From positions 1,397,494,863 to 1,397,558,862 of the forward strand of contig OY856410.1 of assembly GCA_963693085.1 (NCBI GenBank): a DNA stretch of 64,000 bases, written 5' to 3'. Each line of letters begins with the position of its first letter. Position 1 is the stretch's first letter. A model generated the notes under the pieces. The model worked only from the letters and a program-made list of their open reading frames with translations, made no database searches and was not told the origin of the DNA. A program made the position numbers and the translations under genes. This DNA is from Alisma plantago-aquatica. Taxonomy: Eukaryota > Streptophyta > Magnoliopsida > Alismatales > Alismataceae. This document shows, piece after piece, positions 1-9,850 of this stretch.

Positions 1-1317
1 AGATGAAGGTAGGAGATCAAAAGAAACATCGACTTAGGAGACAAACACTTACCAATGATGGAGGTGAGCTCAGATCACCACCACCACCACATGCAAGAGG
101 AGATTGATCCCCCAAGCTCCAAGGATGAACATCCATGCTCCACCAAGAACCAAGAACAAGCAAGGAATAAGGAAGAAGATAGATGGCCGAAAGGGTTGCA
201 AACAAGGAAATTTAAGGGGTTATATAGGTGGAATATGAGAGAGAGAGCGATGGATGAGGTGTCTACATACTAAGGAAACCACAGGACACTTGTCCTCACA
301 AAAGACCAACATGCACCCACATGCAACCACTTAAACATGACATGCAAGATATGGTGATACACTCTAGGTAGTGTCTCGGCCACCATGTCATCCCCCATGG
401 TTGTGGTTGTGGTTGCGGCCATCCTAGGGTGCACCTCCCATGGTTGTGACACCACCATCTAGTTCGAGACACGGTACCACATCAACCCTAGGTTGAGACA
501 ACATATGCTAGGTCATCCATCTTGACCCAAAACCACCCTAGACTATCTAGGTCATGACCCTACACTTGAGAGGAGGTGTCTTGATTGTGACACCCTCCAA
601 AATAGACCTAGGTTGCGACCCATGGTCGAGACAACCCAACATACTTCATGGGTCGAGACATCCAACATGCATGGAAACCCTAATTATTCTTAAGGTGTCA
701 ACTCCTCAATCAGAGCTCAAACAAGGCACCCTCCTCTTTCTATCTCCTCTAGAGGATATAAAGGAAGAGAAGGAACACTCTAGAGGTGGTAACTTGCACA
801 TCAACCCCCTACATTGAGTAAATTACAATTTGCACGAAAAGTAGCACAAAAAACACACACAACATCCAAACCAGCTCAAACTTGAAACTTAAGCTCTCTA
901 CAAACCCTAATTACATATTAAAGGATTAGAGAAAGGTTTTAAGAACAATCTTAATCCAAAGCAAACATCATTATCCCAAAACTTAGGTCAGTGGTCTTAC
1001 AAGACAAAAAACCTTAACAAGGATTTCACCCTCAAAATCCAAAGCCAAAAGATATAGGTACTACCTCTGCATCTCTTCCTCAAATTCTCACTCGGTCAAC
1101 CCATAACAGATATACACATATGCAAGCATATTAGAGTGAAACAACTTGTCTGACATGTCTCAACTCAAGGGTTGACCTGTCCTTCTTGCTAACTTAAGGA
1201 GTAACGTCAAGTCATCGCTTATTGTCATCCTCGCCCCCCACTGGCCTGTCTGGAGGAGCCAACATGCAACACGTCCATGACCCCTTCCACTGCTATTGTA
1301 CTACTATCTCTACAAGC
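1..1317. other. Unresolved repeat-derived DNA at window start
   Basis: No gene could be supported here. The stretch at about 360-680 repeats short phrases such as CTAGGTTG and GGTCGAGACA, and a TATA-like GTTATATAGG lies near 218. It lies downstream of the minus-strand gag, where protease and RT would be expected, but no pol motif is visible. The gypsy element is therefore truncated, rearranged or non-autonomous. This could be part of an LTR or of another inserted repeat. Confidence 0.4.
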
Positions 1318-2393
1318 CTTGCTGGTTCTGCCTCGACTGCTGGGTCACCTCATCATCTTTCACATGATAGAATGGTCTTATATGCCCGATCTGTCCACAC
1401 CTATAGCGCGCTTTGCTCTCATACCAAGGCCTAGGTGGCCCTATCACAGACAATGAGGCAGCACTCTGGATTCTTGTAGGTGGAAAACTATAGCTCTGGT
1501 TTTTACTTGGTGACCACTGTGTCGGTGCACTAGACCTCTATTGTGATGGTGGTGTAGTCAACCTAGGTTCCTTAAATCCTCATGACGACTATCCTTGGTA
1601 CTTAGTAGACCTCTTCTTAGCACTTTTCTCTCTTCATAGTAATAAACCTCTCTATTCTTTGAACCGACTCAATAAACATGGAAAAATATTCTCTATTCTC
1701 TAAAGTAGCGACCGACATCGACAACTCAATGTTCAATCCCTTCTCAAAATGTTGAATTTTCTCCTCATCTGTACGAGCCATGTGGGGATAGAACCTCAAC
1801 AACTCCATAAACCTTATTTCATACTCATTGATTGACATGGATCCCTACCAAATCCTCTCTAATTGACTGATATTCCCATCCAGATAGGTCTGAGGGAAGT
1901 ACCTACTAACGAACTCATGTCGTAATTCCTCCCAACCAACAACAACTCCATGCCTCTTTTCCTCCTCTATGACCCACCAATGACCAACATTCCCCTTTAG
2001 AAGGTACACTACATGCTTCACTTTATCCATCTCTGAGATACTAAGGATCTTAAAAGCCTTCTCTAGCTCCATCAACCAGAGATCCACATCCGTTGGATCT
2101 TCCGTACTAGCATATTCTACCGCCCTAACACGTCTAAGCCGCTCGAAAGTCTTCCTAGAGACTGGGGATCCCACATTTAGAACTGGTACCCTAGGATGAG
2201 GTGTGAGCATCCAGTATGCTATATGTGTCATGGTAGCCATGAAATGCCCAAAAAGAACTAAAAGGCATCATTCTCAAGCATGGCTTGGTCAAATTAGGGA
2301 CCCTCAAGTGCTCAATATCCTTGCACCTGCTTCTTTTCACCTCCACCTGGTGCAGCAACACTGCTTTCAGTAGCGTGTTCTTCATGTTCTCCA
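1318..2393 (-). pseudogene. Ty3/gypsy gag remnant (capsid plus zinc knuckle)
   Basis: Decayed gag of a Ty3/gypsy LTR retrotransposon, the structural protein that packages element RNA. Positions 2240-1845 and 1838-1617 are one reading frame separated by a single stop. They show the Retrotrans_gag pattern: WLMELEKAF, then KVKHVVYLLKGNVGHWW, then WEELRHEFVSRYFPQ and MSINEYEIRFMELLRF. Further on, in another frame near 1400-1330, there is a degraded CCHC knuckle (YRCGQIGHIRPFYH) in which the first and last Cys are Tyr. The N-terminal part, near 2393-2250, is also frameshifted. The gene sits just downstream of the minus-strand primer-binding site, as expected for a first gene. No matching pol is seen at lower coordinates. 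Confidence 0.85.
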
Positions 2394-2521
2394 GACATCT
2401 TTAAACTTTTCTTCTTCTTCTTCTTCTACATAAGTAGAAGTCACTATAAGACTTACTGGAGGATACAAGAATAAACACAAACCCTAGTCCTAGGTCCCTG
2501 TAGACTCATAGAACCTAAAGA

Positions 2522-2535
2522 TCTGATACCAACCA
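2522..2535 (-). other. Primer-binding site (initiator-Met tRNA type)
   Basis: On the minus strand TTGGTATCAGAT follows shortly after an LTR end (GGTGTTACA). TGGTATCAGA is the usual sequence complementary to the 3' end of initiator tRNA-Met, used to prime minus-strand DNA synthesis in many plant LTR elements. It fixes the orientation of the gag remnant and the LTR boundary. Confidence 0.75.
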
Positions 2536-3359
2536 TGTAACACCACACATCACAATCATGAGATTAAAAAAACACTATCATTAGATTACTAAAAATCAGT
2601 AAAAATTAAAACCTCTTGCACAAGGTACCAACATCAGAAAACTTGTGATATAAAGATCCATAACCTACTATCTTTTTCATATATCTCATAAAACGTCATG
2701 CTTACAACATGTCCCATAGACATACCTATCACTCATGATTTCTATTTCACTTGCATATACATGTACATCTGCCAAATATATACAACAAAAGGGCAGATAA
2801 GACAAAAACTTATATTGATAGCACAACCACAAAACACACAAAACTATCCCCAAGACCCGAGTTTATAGGGATGACTCTAGGACTTTAACACCAAAAGACC
2901 AACAATCAACATACTCAACCTTATCAGCTACCGATCTTACTGCTACTCCTCCTCAGCTGCACAATCACCACCATGTCGTGCACGGCCCCCTAAAAGATGT
3001 GGAGATCCAAGGGGTGAGACCAAACATCCCAGCAAGAGATATAACTCTCCGTCAATGCTATTAAAGCATAAGTAACTACAAAATAGATGTAAAGCTACAA
3101 CTACAGTAAACAGATACAATTACTGATGTAAGCAGGGTAATTATCATCCTCTAAATAGATCAAGGAACTATAATAGAGTAGTATAACATTTTAGAAATAA
3201 AGAGGAATATGAAGAACATGTATATTTCCTACCAACCAACTATACAAAAGCAAGCAAAGCCTCATTCAATATTTTCATATTCGATCTTATGAAAGTACCA
3301 TTACTGAGTCCTTATTGGTATCAACCATGGTCAATGGAAGATCCAGATTCCATAACTGT
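2536..3359 (-). repeat. Partial Ty3/gypsy LTR (3' part of 5' LTR)
   Basis: On the minus strand this ends in GGTGTTACA next to the primer-binding site. About 450-520 bp inside the end it carries GTCTCACCCC and ACATCTTTTAGG, preceded by GAGTTATATCTCT. The same landmarks occur at the same distance from the end of the plus-strand solo LTR at 6842-11778 (GAGTTATATCTCT then GTCTCACCCC at 11260-11300). Another shared phrase is TCTTCCATTGACC (near 3330 and 10880). The fragment is thus the last ~0.8 kb of a related LTR, broken at 3360 where another LTR-like terminus (TGTAACACCTCCCGA) begins. Confidence 0.6.
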
Positions 3360-3780
3360 TGTAACACCTCCCGACTAGCATGAGATTAACACTATAGTGT
3401 CATATTATTCAACTTGGACAAGTGACATTTAGTCAATAGATGGATCGGATCATGCATGGCCGTCCATATATCCCAAGGTAATCGCCCCACGCCTGGCCAC
3501 CCCAAAAAGAAGTGGCTCACGCATGGCCATCCATATATCACAAGGGAATCGGCTCATGCATGGCCATCCCAATAAGGAGTGGCTCACACATGGCCATCGA
3601 ATTGATCAACCAAACAATCAGTTCACAGATCTGAGCTGATCGCTTCACTTACTGAACCGGTCATCTCATGGATCAGATTGCCAATATTAGTTCAATTAAC
3701 CTGACACTTGAATCAATCAGTTCAAAACTTGAACCGGTTGGTTCACAGTCTAGTTAGTCAACTTTCAACCATTTTTGTTT
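3360..3780. repeat. LTR-like terminus and U3-like repeated motifs, origin unsettled
   Basis: Begins with TGTAACACCTCCCGA, a typical LTR end of plant Ty3/gypsy elements. Then come repeated phrases (GGCTCACGCATGGCCATCC near 3510, 3550 and 3580) and several AACCGGT / GGTTCA motifs at 3650-3750. It may be the outer U3 of the copia 3' LTR that starts at 4853, or a piece of another nested LTR. I could not place the boundary. Confidence 0.35.
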
Positions 3781-4853
3781 AAATTGAATACCTAACACTT
3801 TAGTAATAAAGTTTATACTACATTCATGAATATACTCCTATTCCAAGTTTATCCTATGTGTGTGAACCTATATGTTCCAAATTACGTTGGCAACGAATTT
3901 CCATAACTAGTTTATGATATCACAAGCAACGAGTGGTATCTAGAATGACATAATTGCCATCCAAGTAATTGAAAAATTGGAGAACTACTTCAATCTACAA
4001 TCTATGATTGGTGTTATAGTGATTGTATAGTTTCTTTGTCACTGATATTCAAATTGATCTCGAGGCATGGAATCATCATCCTCTTCAATGTTCAATCCAT
4101 GTTCTTTGAACTAGAGCAAACTATCTAAGATATATGTAATCTCAATATCACATATTGACTCACATGAGTATGGACATGTATTTCTCAACCTCACTTATCA
4201 AGTGGCCAGAATATCAAACTCATGTAGGAGGGACAAATCCCATCTACATCACTCACAGTCATCCCATGTGTCATAGTGCACCCCAACACCACCTTTATGG
4301 AAACCCTTATTCAAGTTTATAGTAGATAATGACAAAGTACATCGAATGACATGTGATGAGTGTAGTGATCTCAGGTATAAAAACCACATGCAATCACCAC
4401 CATCACTATGACAGATGATTTTGACAAGCACTCATGGTTTCCATGCATCACTCTCAAGATGAGTCTGTTCGATATACTATTCTCTAACAAGTATCTATGT
4501 GTTTGGTTTGATATCACATGTCATGACTAATAAGATTCTGTCATCAACCAATGCACACTCTAGTCTTAAGTGTTATTGTTGTCTATCAACCTTCCACAAT
4601 AACATCCAACTAGGGACATAACAAGAATACATATAGTCTTAACATCTGTATGATCTCATTGTTCATGTCCTCAACCTGAACACATACATCATTGTGTAAT
4701 ATCATTCTTTATACATATTTATGTTACATCATTATCTCATAACTGAATAAAATAGAATAAATTGGAAGATTTCTTTTATTATTAATCAGATTGTTTATAA
4801 GATATGCCATTATAATCATCATATGATTGGATCTCTGGGGATACATACTAACA
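3781..4853 (-). repeat. Ty1/copia 3' LTR (minus strand)
   Basis: Starts at 4853 on the minus strand with TGTTAGTATGTATCCCC, immediately after a polypurine tract and downstream of the RNase H domain. It aligns by eye with the plus-strand segment at 22688-23700. Shared phrases include CATATGATGATTATAATG, TGATGCATGGAAGCCAT, GATGTAGATGGNATTT, CCACTTGATNAGTGAG and CTCATGTGAGTCAA. The distal limit is uncertain and may lie as far as 3360. Confidence 0.7.
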
Positions 4854-4868
4854 TATTTCCCACTTGAA
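4854..4868 (-). other. Polypurine tract of the copia element
   Basis: On the minus strand CAAGTGGGAAATA lies directly before the LTR start TGTTAG. This is the usual AAGTGGGAGA-type plus-strand primer of plant copia elements, and it places the LTR boundary at 4853/4854. Confidence 0.65.
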
Positions 4869-5001
4869 CTTAGATACAATCACTTATGAACTTAATCCCA
4901 AGTGATCTAACATGACCTTCATAATTCAACTATGAAAGTGTTTTTGTTAAGGGGTCAACCACATTGCTCTCAGTTGGTACTCTACAAATATTCACATCTC
5001 C

Positions 5002-5309
5002 TCACTGTATGATCTCTCGTATGAGATGGAACTGCCTTTGTATATGCTTGGGACTCTGATGTAATCTTGGTTCCTTAGCTTGTGCAACAACTCCATTATT
5101 GTCACAATATAGCTCAATTGCATTGCTGATGCTTGGAACCACCCCAAGTTCTGAGATAAACTTGTTGATCCAAATAGACTCCTTTGCTACATTGGATGCA
5201 TCAATATACTTGACCTCTATTGTAGAATTTGAAACTATCTCTTTATTGAAACTCTTCCCTCTTATAGCTATGTTGTTCAGGTAAAACACAAATCCATCTA
5301 TAGTCATCT
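5002..5309 (-). pseudogene. Copia RNase H domain
   Basis: This 101-codon open stretch matches the C-terminal RNase H of copia polyproteins, which removes the RNA strand after reverse transcription. Visible landmarks are SNSTIEVKYIDAS (the usual STIEAEYIA with the acidic residue kept), AKESIWINKFISELG and ELYCDNNGVVAQA with the catalytic Asp. It ends with SPKHIQRQFHLIREII, close to the C terminus. The upstream part (TMTIDGFVFYLN) is joined to RT through several stops. Confidence 0.85.
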
Positions 5310-6560
5310 TTGTTAGTTTGGAAGCTTACGTAGTTGTAACCTTTTACCACCAACTCTTCCTCTCTGCTATAGACAAGGAAGTGATCCTTAATATTCTCAA
5401 GTACTTAAGGATGTTCTTCATGGAAGTCCAGTGAGCTTCACCAGGATCTGACTAATATATTCTCATCATCCTCAAGACATACAAGACATCTGGATGAGTA
5501 CATAACATTGCATACATGATATATCCAACTGCATATGCATATGAAATATTATTTATCTGCTTCCTTTCTTCACAAGAATAGGGACACTAAGTTATAGACA
5601 TAGCAACTCCATGACACATGGATAGGTTTCCTCTCTTTGAGTTCTCCTTGATCTGACTTAGTCCAAGAAGCCTTCTAGATCGATCTATGTGGATCTTGAT
5701 TCCTAGAATGTAGGATGCTTCACCTAAGTCCTTCGTAGAGAACGTATTTCCTAACTAGATGTTTACCATCTGCAAAGTAGGGTGTCATTCCCCATCAATA
5801 GTATGTCATCCACATACAATATGAGGAATAAAATCATGCTCCCACTAACCTTCTTGTAAACACAAGGTGCATATTCATTTTGACTAAACCTAAATTCTTT
5901 GACTGTTTTGTCAAATTGAAGATTCTAACTCCAAGATGCTTGCTTCAATCCATAGATTGACCTTTTTATCTTACAAACTTTATTTGCATCCTTTGGATTT
6001 ATAAAACCCTCATGTTGTGTCATGTACACATCCTCAAGAGGATTCCCCTAAAGGAATGTGGTTTTAACATCCATCTGCCAAATCTCATACTCATGATAAG
6101 CTAAAATGGAAAGCATGATCCTGATGGACTTAACCATGGCAACTAGAGAAAAGGTTTCAACACAGTCAACACCTTGAACTTGTATAAAACCCTTTGCAAC
6201 CTATCGACCTTTGTCAGTTTGTACATTACCATCCATGTCGATCTTCTTCTTAAATACCCACTTGTACCCTATGGGTTTTATCCCTTCAAGTGGATCCACC
6301 AAGGGTTATACCTTGTTGGTATACATGGATTCCATCTCAGATATCATGGCCTCAAGACATTTCTCAAACTCTGGTCCCTTAACAACTTCTAAGTAGGTAG
6401 TTGGCTCAACATCAATGACTGACTCATTGCCTTCTTGAGTCAGTAGATAACCAAATCTATCTGGATCAAGGTGTGTCTTACTAGATCTGCAAGGTTCTTG
6501 TATCACATTAGGAATTTGATATTCCACAATGGTTTGTGACTCTCTATGTTCCCCTTGTAC
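5310..6560 (-). pseudogene. Copia reverse transcriptase
   Basis: Decayed RT of the same polyprotein. In order on the minus strand: DPDRFGYLLTQEGNESVIDVEP and FEKCLEAMISEMESMY (6510-6310); PIGYKWVFKKKIDMDG (about 6270); VAKGFIQVQGVD (about 6180); IWQMDVKTTFL (about 6080); KIKRSIYGLKQAS (about 5950). The active-site YVDDILLMGND lies at 5820-5790, so the YVDD box is intact. After that the frame breaks repeatedly, although the downstream RT text (for example LGIS-type spacing) is still traceable. At least ten stops or shifts are visible, so it cannot encode an active enzyme. Confidence 0.85.
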
Positions 6561-6599
6561 CTATATAGGTTCAATGCTTTCTTGTTGGTCTCAAACTTC

Positions 6600-6836
6600 T
6601 TCGAGTTCTACTTTCCTCCCACTAATTCCTTTAGAAATGAATTCCTTTTCTAGGAATCCAACATCCCTGGAAACAAACACTTTATTGTTAGATGGAGTAT
6701 AAATGTAGTATACTTTGGTTTCCCTAGTATATCCAACAAGATAACATTTATCCAATTTGGGTCCAAGCTTTTTGGGAAACTACTTTCTCACATAAGCTTC
6801 ACAATCCCAAGTCTTCGTAAAAGACACATTGGGACG
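6600..6836 (-). pseudogene. Copia integrase C-terminal part (below the nested insert)
   Basis: The minus-strand reading gives RPNVSFTKTWDCEAYVRK, then PKKLGPKLDKCYLVGYTRETKVYYIY and NKVFVSRDVGFLEKEFI. This is the well-conserved region after the copia integrase catalytic core, where the chain returns to RT. It continues the reading that stops at 11784 with QKTPYEIWYGK, showing that the intervening 4.9 kb is a later insertion. Confidence 0.85.
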
Positions 6837-6841
6837 CTTCC
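6837..6841 (+). repeat. Target-site duplication, left copy (CTTCC)
   Basis: CTTCC lies directly before TATAACATCCC and is repeated at 11779-11783 directly after GTCGTCACA. The 5-bp size is normal for LTR-element integrase, and removing one copy restores the copia integrase frame. Confidence 0.85.
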
Positions 6842-7752
6842 TATAACATCCCTAACCTGGGTTTAGGTCTAACCCTATTTGTTTGTATTAAATAAGTTGC
6901 TTCAAACTTTAATATAATTCTCTAAAGTGTTTTGTTATCAGGTAACAAACTTATGTTTCAAGTTTGGTCCAGTTTCAATAATGTTTGAGCAATGTTCTCT
7001 TATTTTGGACCAAAATGCAATTTACCCAAGATGAGGGGTTATATTGAAATATGTCACATGTTGAATGTACCTCATGTGTTTTATAATCATAAGAAAAATA
7101 ATTATTCTAAGGGGCAGCTTGTGGAAAGCCTAAGTTCCAAGTTTGAGCTTGTTTGAATAATGCTAGTGCCTTATGTATAAATTTCAGTACAAATTGAAAT
7201 TTACCCAAAATGCAGGGTTGATATGAAAATTACCACCTATAGAGTGTCCCTAATCCCTCTTAGTATCATATAGAGGAGATAAAACGAAGGATACACCATG
7301 TTTGAATCATATTTGAGTGATGGTACTCTTGGTGATGAAAAGACCAAGAAAGGGTTGAATGTGAAGCCTTAATTTGAGTTATATCGGGTTGTAGAGTTCA
7401 TATGAGAGTGTCTATTGGCCAAGGAGCCATAGAGGGAGCCTCATATCAGTTTATTAACTCTTGGTCCTGTCCGTGATGGGATAATCACCTCAAAGAGGTG
7501 AAGTGTATCAGTTTACCACTTCCTTGGAAAAGTTGTATGGGGTTGTGAATAAAGTGGTGATTGAGTTGAAATATCTTATCCAACAAGATAAGTGATGGCC
7601 GAAATTTCATCTCTAGATTATCCTCAAGTGTTTTGAATGTCAAGATAAATATGAGTGCATGCATGTACACGTGTCAACCATGCATGTACATGTGGAACCT
7701 AGTAGCTTAAAATGATGACACCTCATATACACTCTTTTTCATGAACCTCAAC

Positions 7753-7760
7753 TATATATA
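7753..7760 (+). promoter_or_regulatory. Possible TATA box in the solo LTR
   Basis: CAACTATATATACCACTCC has the form of a plant TATA element and lies about 0.9 kb into the LTR, where a U3 promoter could sit. This is sequence resemblance only. Confidence 0.35.
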
Positions 7761-7794
7761 CCACTCCTTTCACCTATTAGTGAAAATTTTCGAA

Positions 7795-7995
7795 TCTTAC
7801 CACCCTATTGCTCTTATATATCATGCATAGTGTCTTGGTATCATGCATATGTGAAGGGGTATCATGCATAGTGCCCTGGTATCGGCCATAGAAAGGTGAT
7901 ATCGGCCATAGTGAAGTGATATCGGGCACAAGTGAAGGAATATCAACCACAAGTGAGGGGATATCATGCATGAGTGGTGAGGTATCGTGCATGGT
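7795..7995 (+). repeat. Short tandem array of ATATC(A/G)GCCATAGTGAAG-like units
   Basis: About nine loosely related units of 18-22 bp recur, such as TATCATGCATAGTG, ATCGGCCATAGTGAAGTG and ATCAACCACAAGTGAGG. They form part of the nested LTR. The opposite strand is open for 80 codons (8019-7777) only because the unit lacks stops in that frame. Confidence 0.65.
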
Positions 7996-8429
7996 TCTAA
8001 GGAACAAGAAGGATCTCAAGTCGTAACCCTAAGGTGAAGCTACAATCATCTTCAACCTTGGATTTAAGCGTGGATCTAGGGTTGAGATCTTCCTTTCCTT
8101 TCTTCTTCACCAAATACTTATCCATGGTGATTCTTTGCATATAGAGGAGTTCTGAAGTTCATCTCAACCTTGGGAACGTGAAGCTTTGGGTATTGGAGCT
8201 TTGAAGTTGGTCTTGAGGTGGGTTATATAACTTGAACCCAATTATGTTATTATTCACCTTCAATTCTGTTGTACTTGTTGATCTACTTTCAATTTTGAAT
8301 TCTCATGAATAATTGATGATCCTATGAGTTCTAAAAGTTGTTTAGGACTATTTTACATGAACTAGAATAGTAATAACAAGAGTCTAGAGGTTGATTATGA
8401 TGACGTCATCAAGGTATAAACTGATAACG

Positions 8430-9180
8430 GATTTAAGTACACACCTCTAACCCGATATGGTGATGGAACCCAATATTATATGAAAACTGATATACCTTAG
8501 AACCTCACACCCCTATTGTTTTGTACAATGGTTTGTGAAGGGCTCAATTAAATTTTTAGATTGTCACTCAACCCAATGATAGGTTGATACCTTGAAGTAA
8601 TGAAAAAGGTATGATATGTGAACACACCTCTAGCATGATATAGTGATGAGTTTATACCTCATGGACGATATGAGAAACACATACACACATCTCATGAATG
8701 ATAGGATGATGAAGTGCACACCTTGCGCATGATATTATGTCAAGCATACACCTTGTGCATGATATGAGGTCAAGCACAAACCCTATGCATGACATGGATT
8801 CAAGTAGACATCTCTGACCCGATATGGTGTTGAAATCCAACATGGTAATATGGAACTCGATATACATTGGAACTCCAAACCCCTATTGGTTTGTAAACCT
8901 GGTTTAGTTTAGACTAACCTATTATCTAGCCTAGCACTCATCACAAGATGAAGGGTAGGACAATACCATGAAGGTTTGAAGAAATGTGAGCATAAGGGTC
9001 TAACCCAATATGCAAACCCTAATGTTGAGTAACTCGACATGGAAGCACAATATGGTGATGAGGATACACCTCAAGCACGATATGGATGCACAATATGGTG
9101 ACCAAGGATTCACCTCTAAGCATGATATAGAAGCACACACACTTCTATGCCCAGTATGGTGGGAGTAATCCAAATTACTT
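8430..9180 (+). repeat. Diverged repeats with CACCTC..GATATGGTGATG phrases
   Basis: Phrases such as ACACCTCTAACCCGATATGG (8444), CACACCTCTAGCATGATATAG (8623), CCTTGCGCATGATAT (8721), CCTTGTGCATGATATG (8751) and CACCTCAAGCACGATATGG (9067) recur at irregular spacing. They look like an old, degraded tandem array inside the solo LTR. There is no coding sense. Confidence 0.5.
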
Positions 9181-9436
9181 GATTGAGTAACACATGTAGT
9201 GTGCTATGTCAAATGATACCTTAAGATGTAAAGGTTTTTAATGCACTTTGATTAAGTAGGCCAATGTACCTTGGAGAAAGGGTTGAGCCAACTTAATAAA
9301 GTATGATGTAATTGACATCCTAGTGAGTATGAGAGAGAAACTTACACTTGTGTGATAATCATATTGTGAGCATACATTGATACTCCTAATATGTTTGGAG
9401 TATGAATTAGGGTTTGGTTCTTGATAATATATACTT

Positions 9437-9850
9437 GAAACCCTAATCATCTTAAAGGGGAGACCCTAACACTAATAATGGGTGAAGGTATGAATTAGAA
9501 ACCCTAATCAGTTAGAATGAGAAACCCTAACCCTAATAATGGGAAGGATGTATTTCTCTTGCATCACATAGTGATGATATGAATCTGAAACCCTAATCGG
9601 TTAGAATGACAAACCCTAACCGGAATAATGGAAATGATGTATTTCTCTTGTATCACATAGTGATGATATGAATTTGAAACCCTAATTGGTTAAAATGAGA
9701 AACCCTAACCCTAATAATGGGAAGGATGTATTTCTCTTGCATCACATAGTGATGATATGAATCTAAAACCCTAATCGGTTAGAATGGGAAACCCTAACCC
9801 TAATAATGGGAAGGTTGTATTTCTCTTGTATTGCATGGTGATGTTATATA
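9437..9850 (+). repeat. 89-bp tandem repeat containing telomere-like AAACCCTAA motifs
   Basis: The unit starts at AAACCCTAATC at 9499, 9588, 9677 and 9766, an exact 89-bp step, with a shortened unit before it. Each unit holds AAACCCTAAT and AAACCCTAACCC, then ATAATGGGAAGGATG, then TATTTCTCTTGCATCACATAGTGATGATATGAAT. Units differ by a few transitions. The motif resembles the plant telomere repeat (CCCTAAA), but this is an interstitial LTR-internal array. Confidence 0.9.

Noticed and set aside
55..273. 72-codon open frame with a His run near the window start
   Set aside because: The His run comes from a CAC/ACC simple repeat; no domain and no splice context.
7777..8019. 80-codon frame with repeated MHDTPS/DIPSLV units on the minus strand (7777-8019)
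   Set aside because: It is the opposite strand of a short tandem array inside a solo LTR.
9437..9850. True telomere or telomere-fusion site
   Set aside because: The motif is embedded in an 89-bp unit inside an LTR, not a run of the 7-bp repeat.
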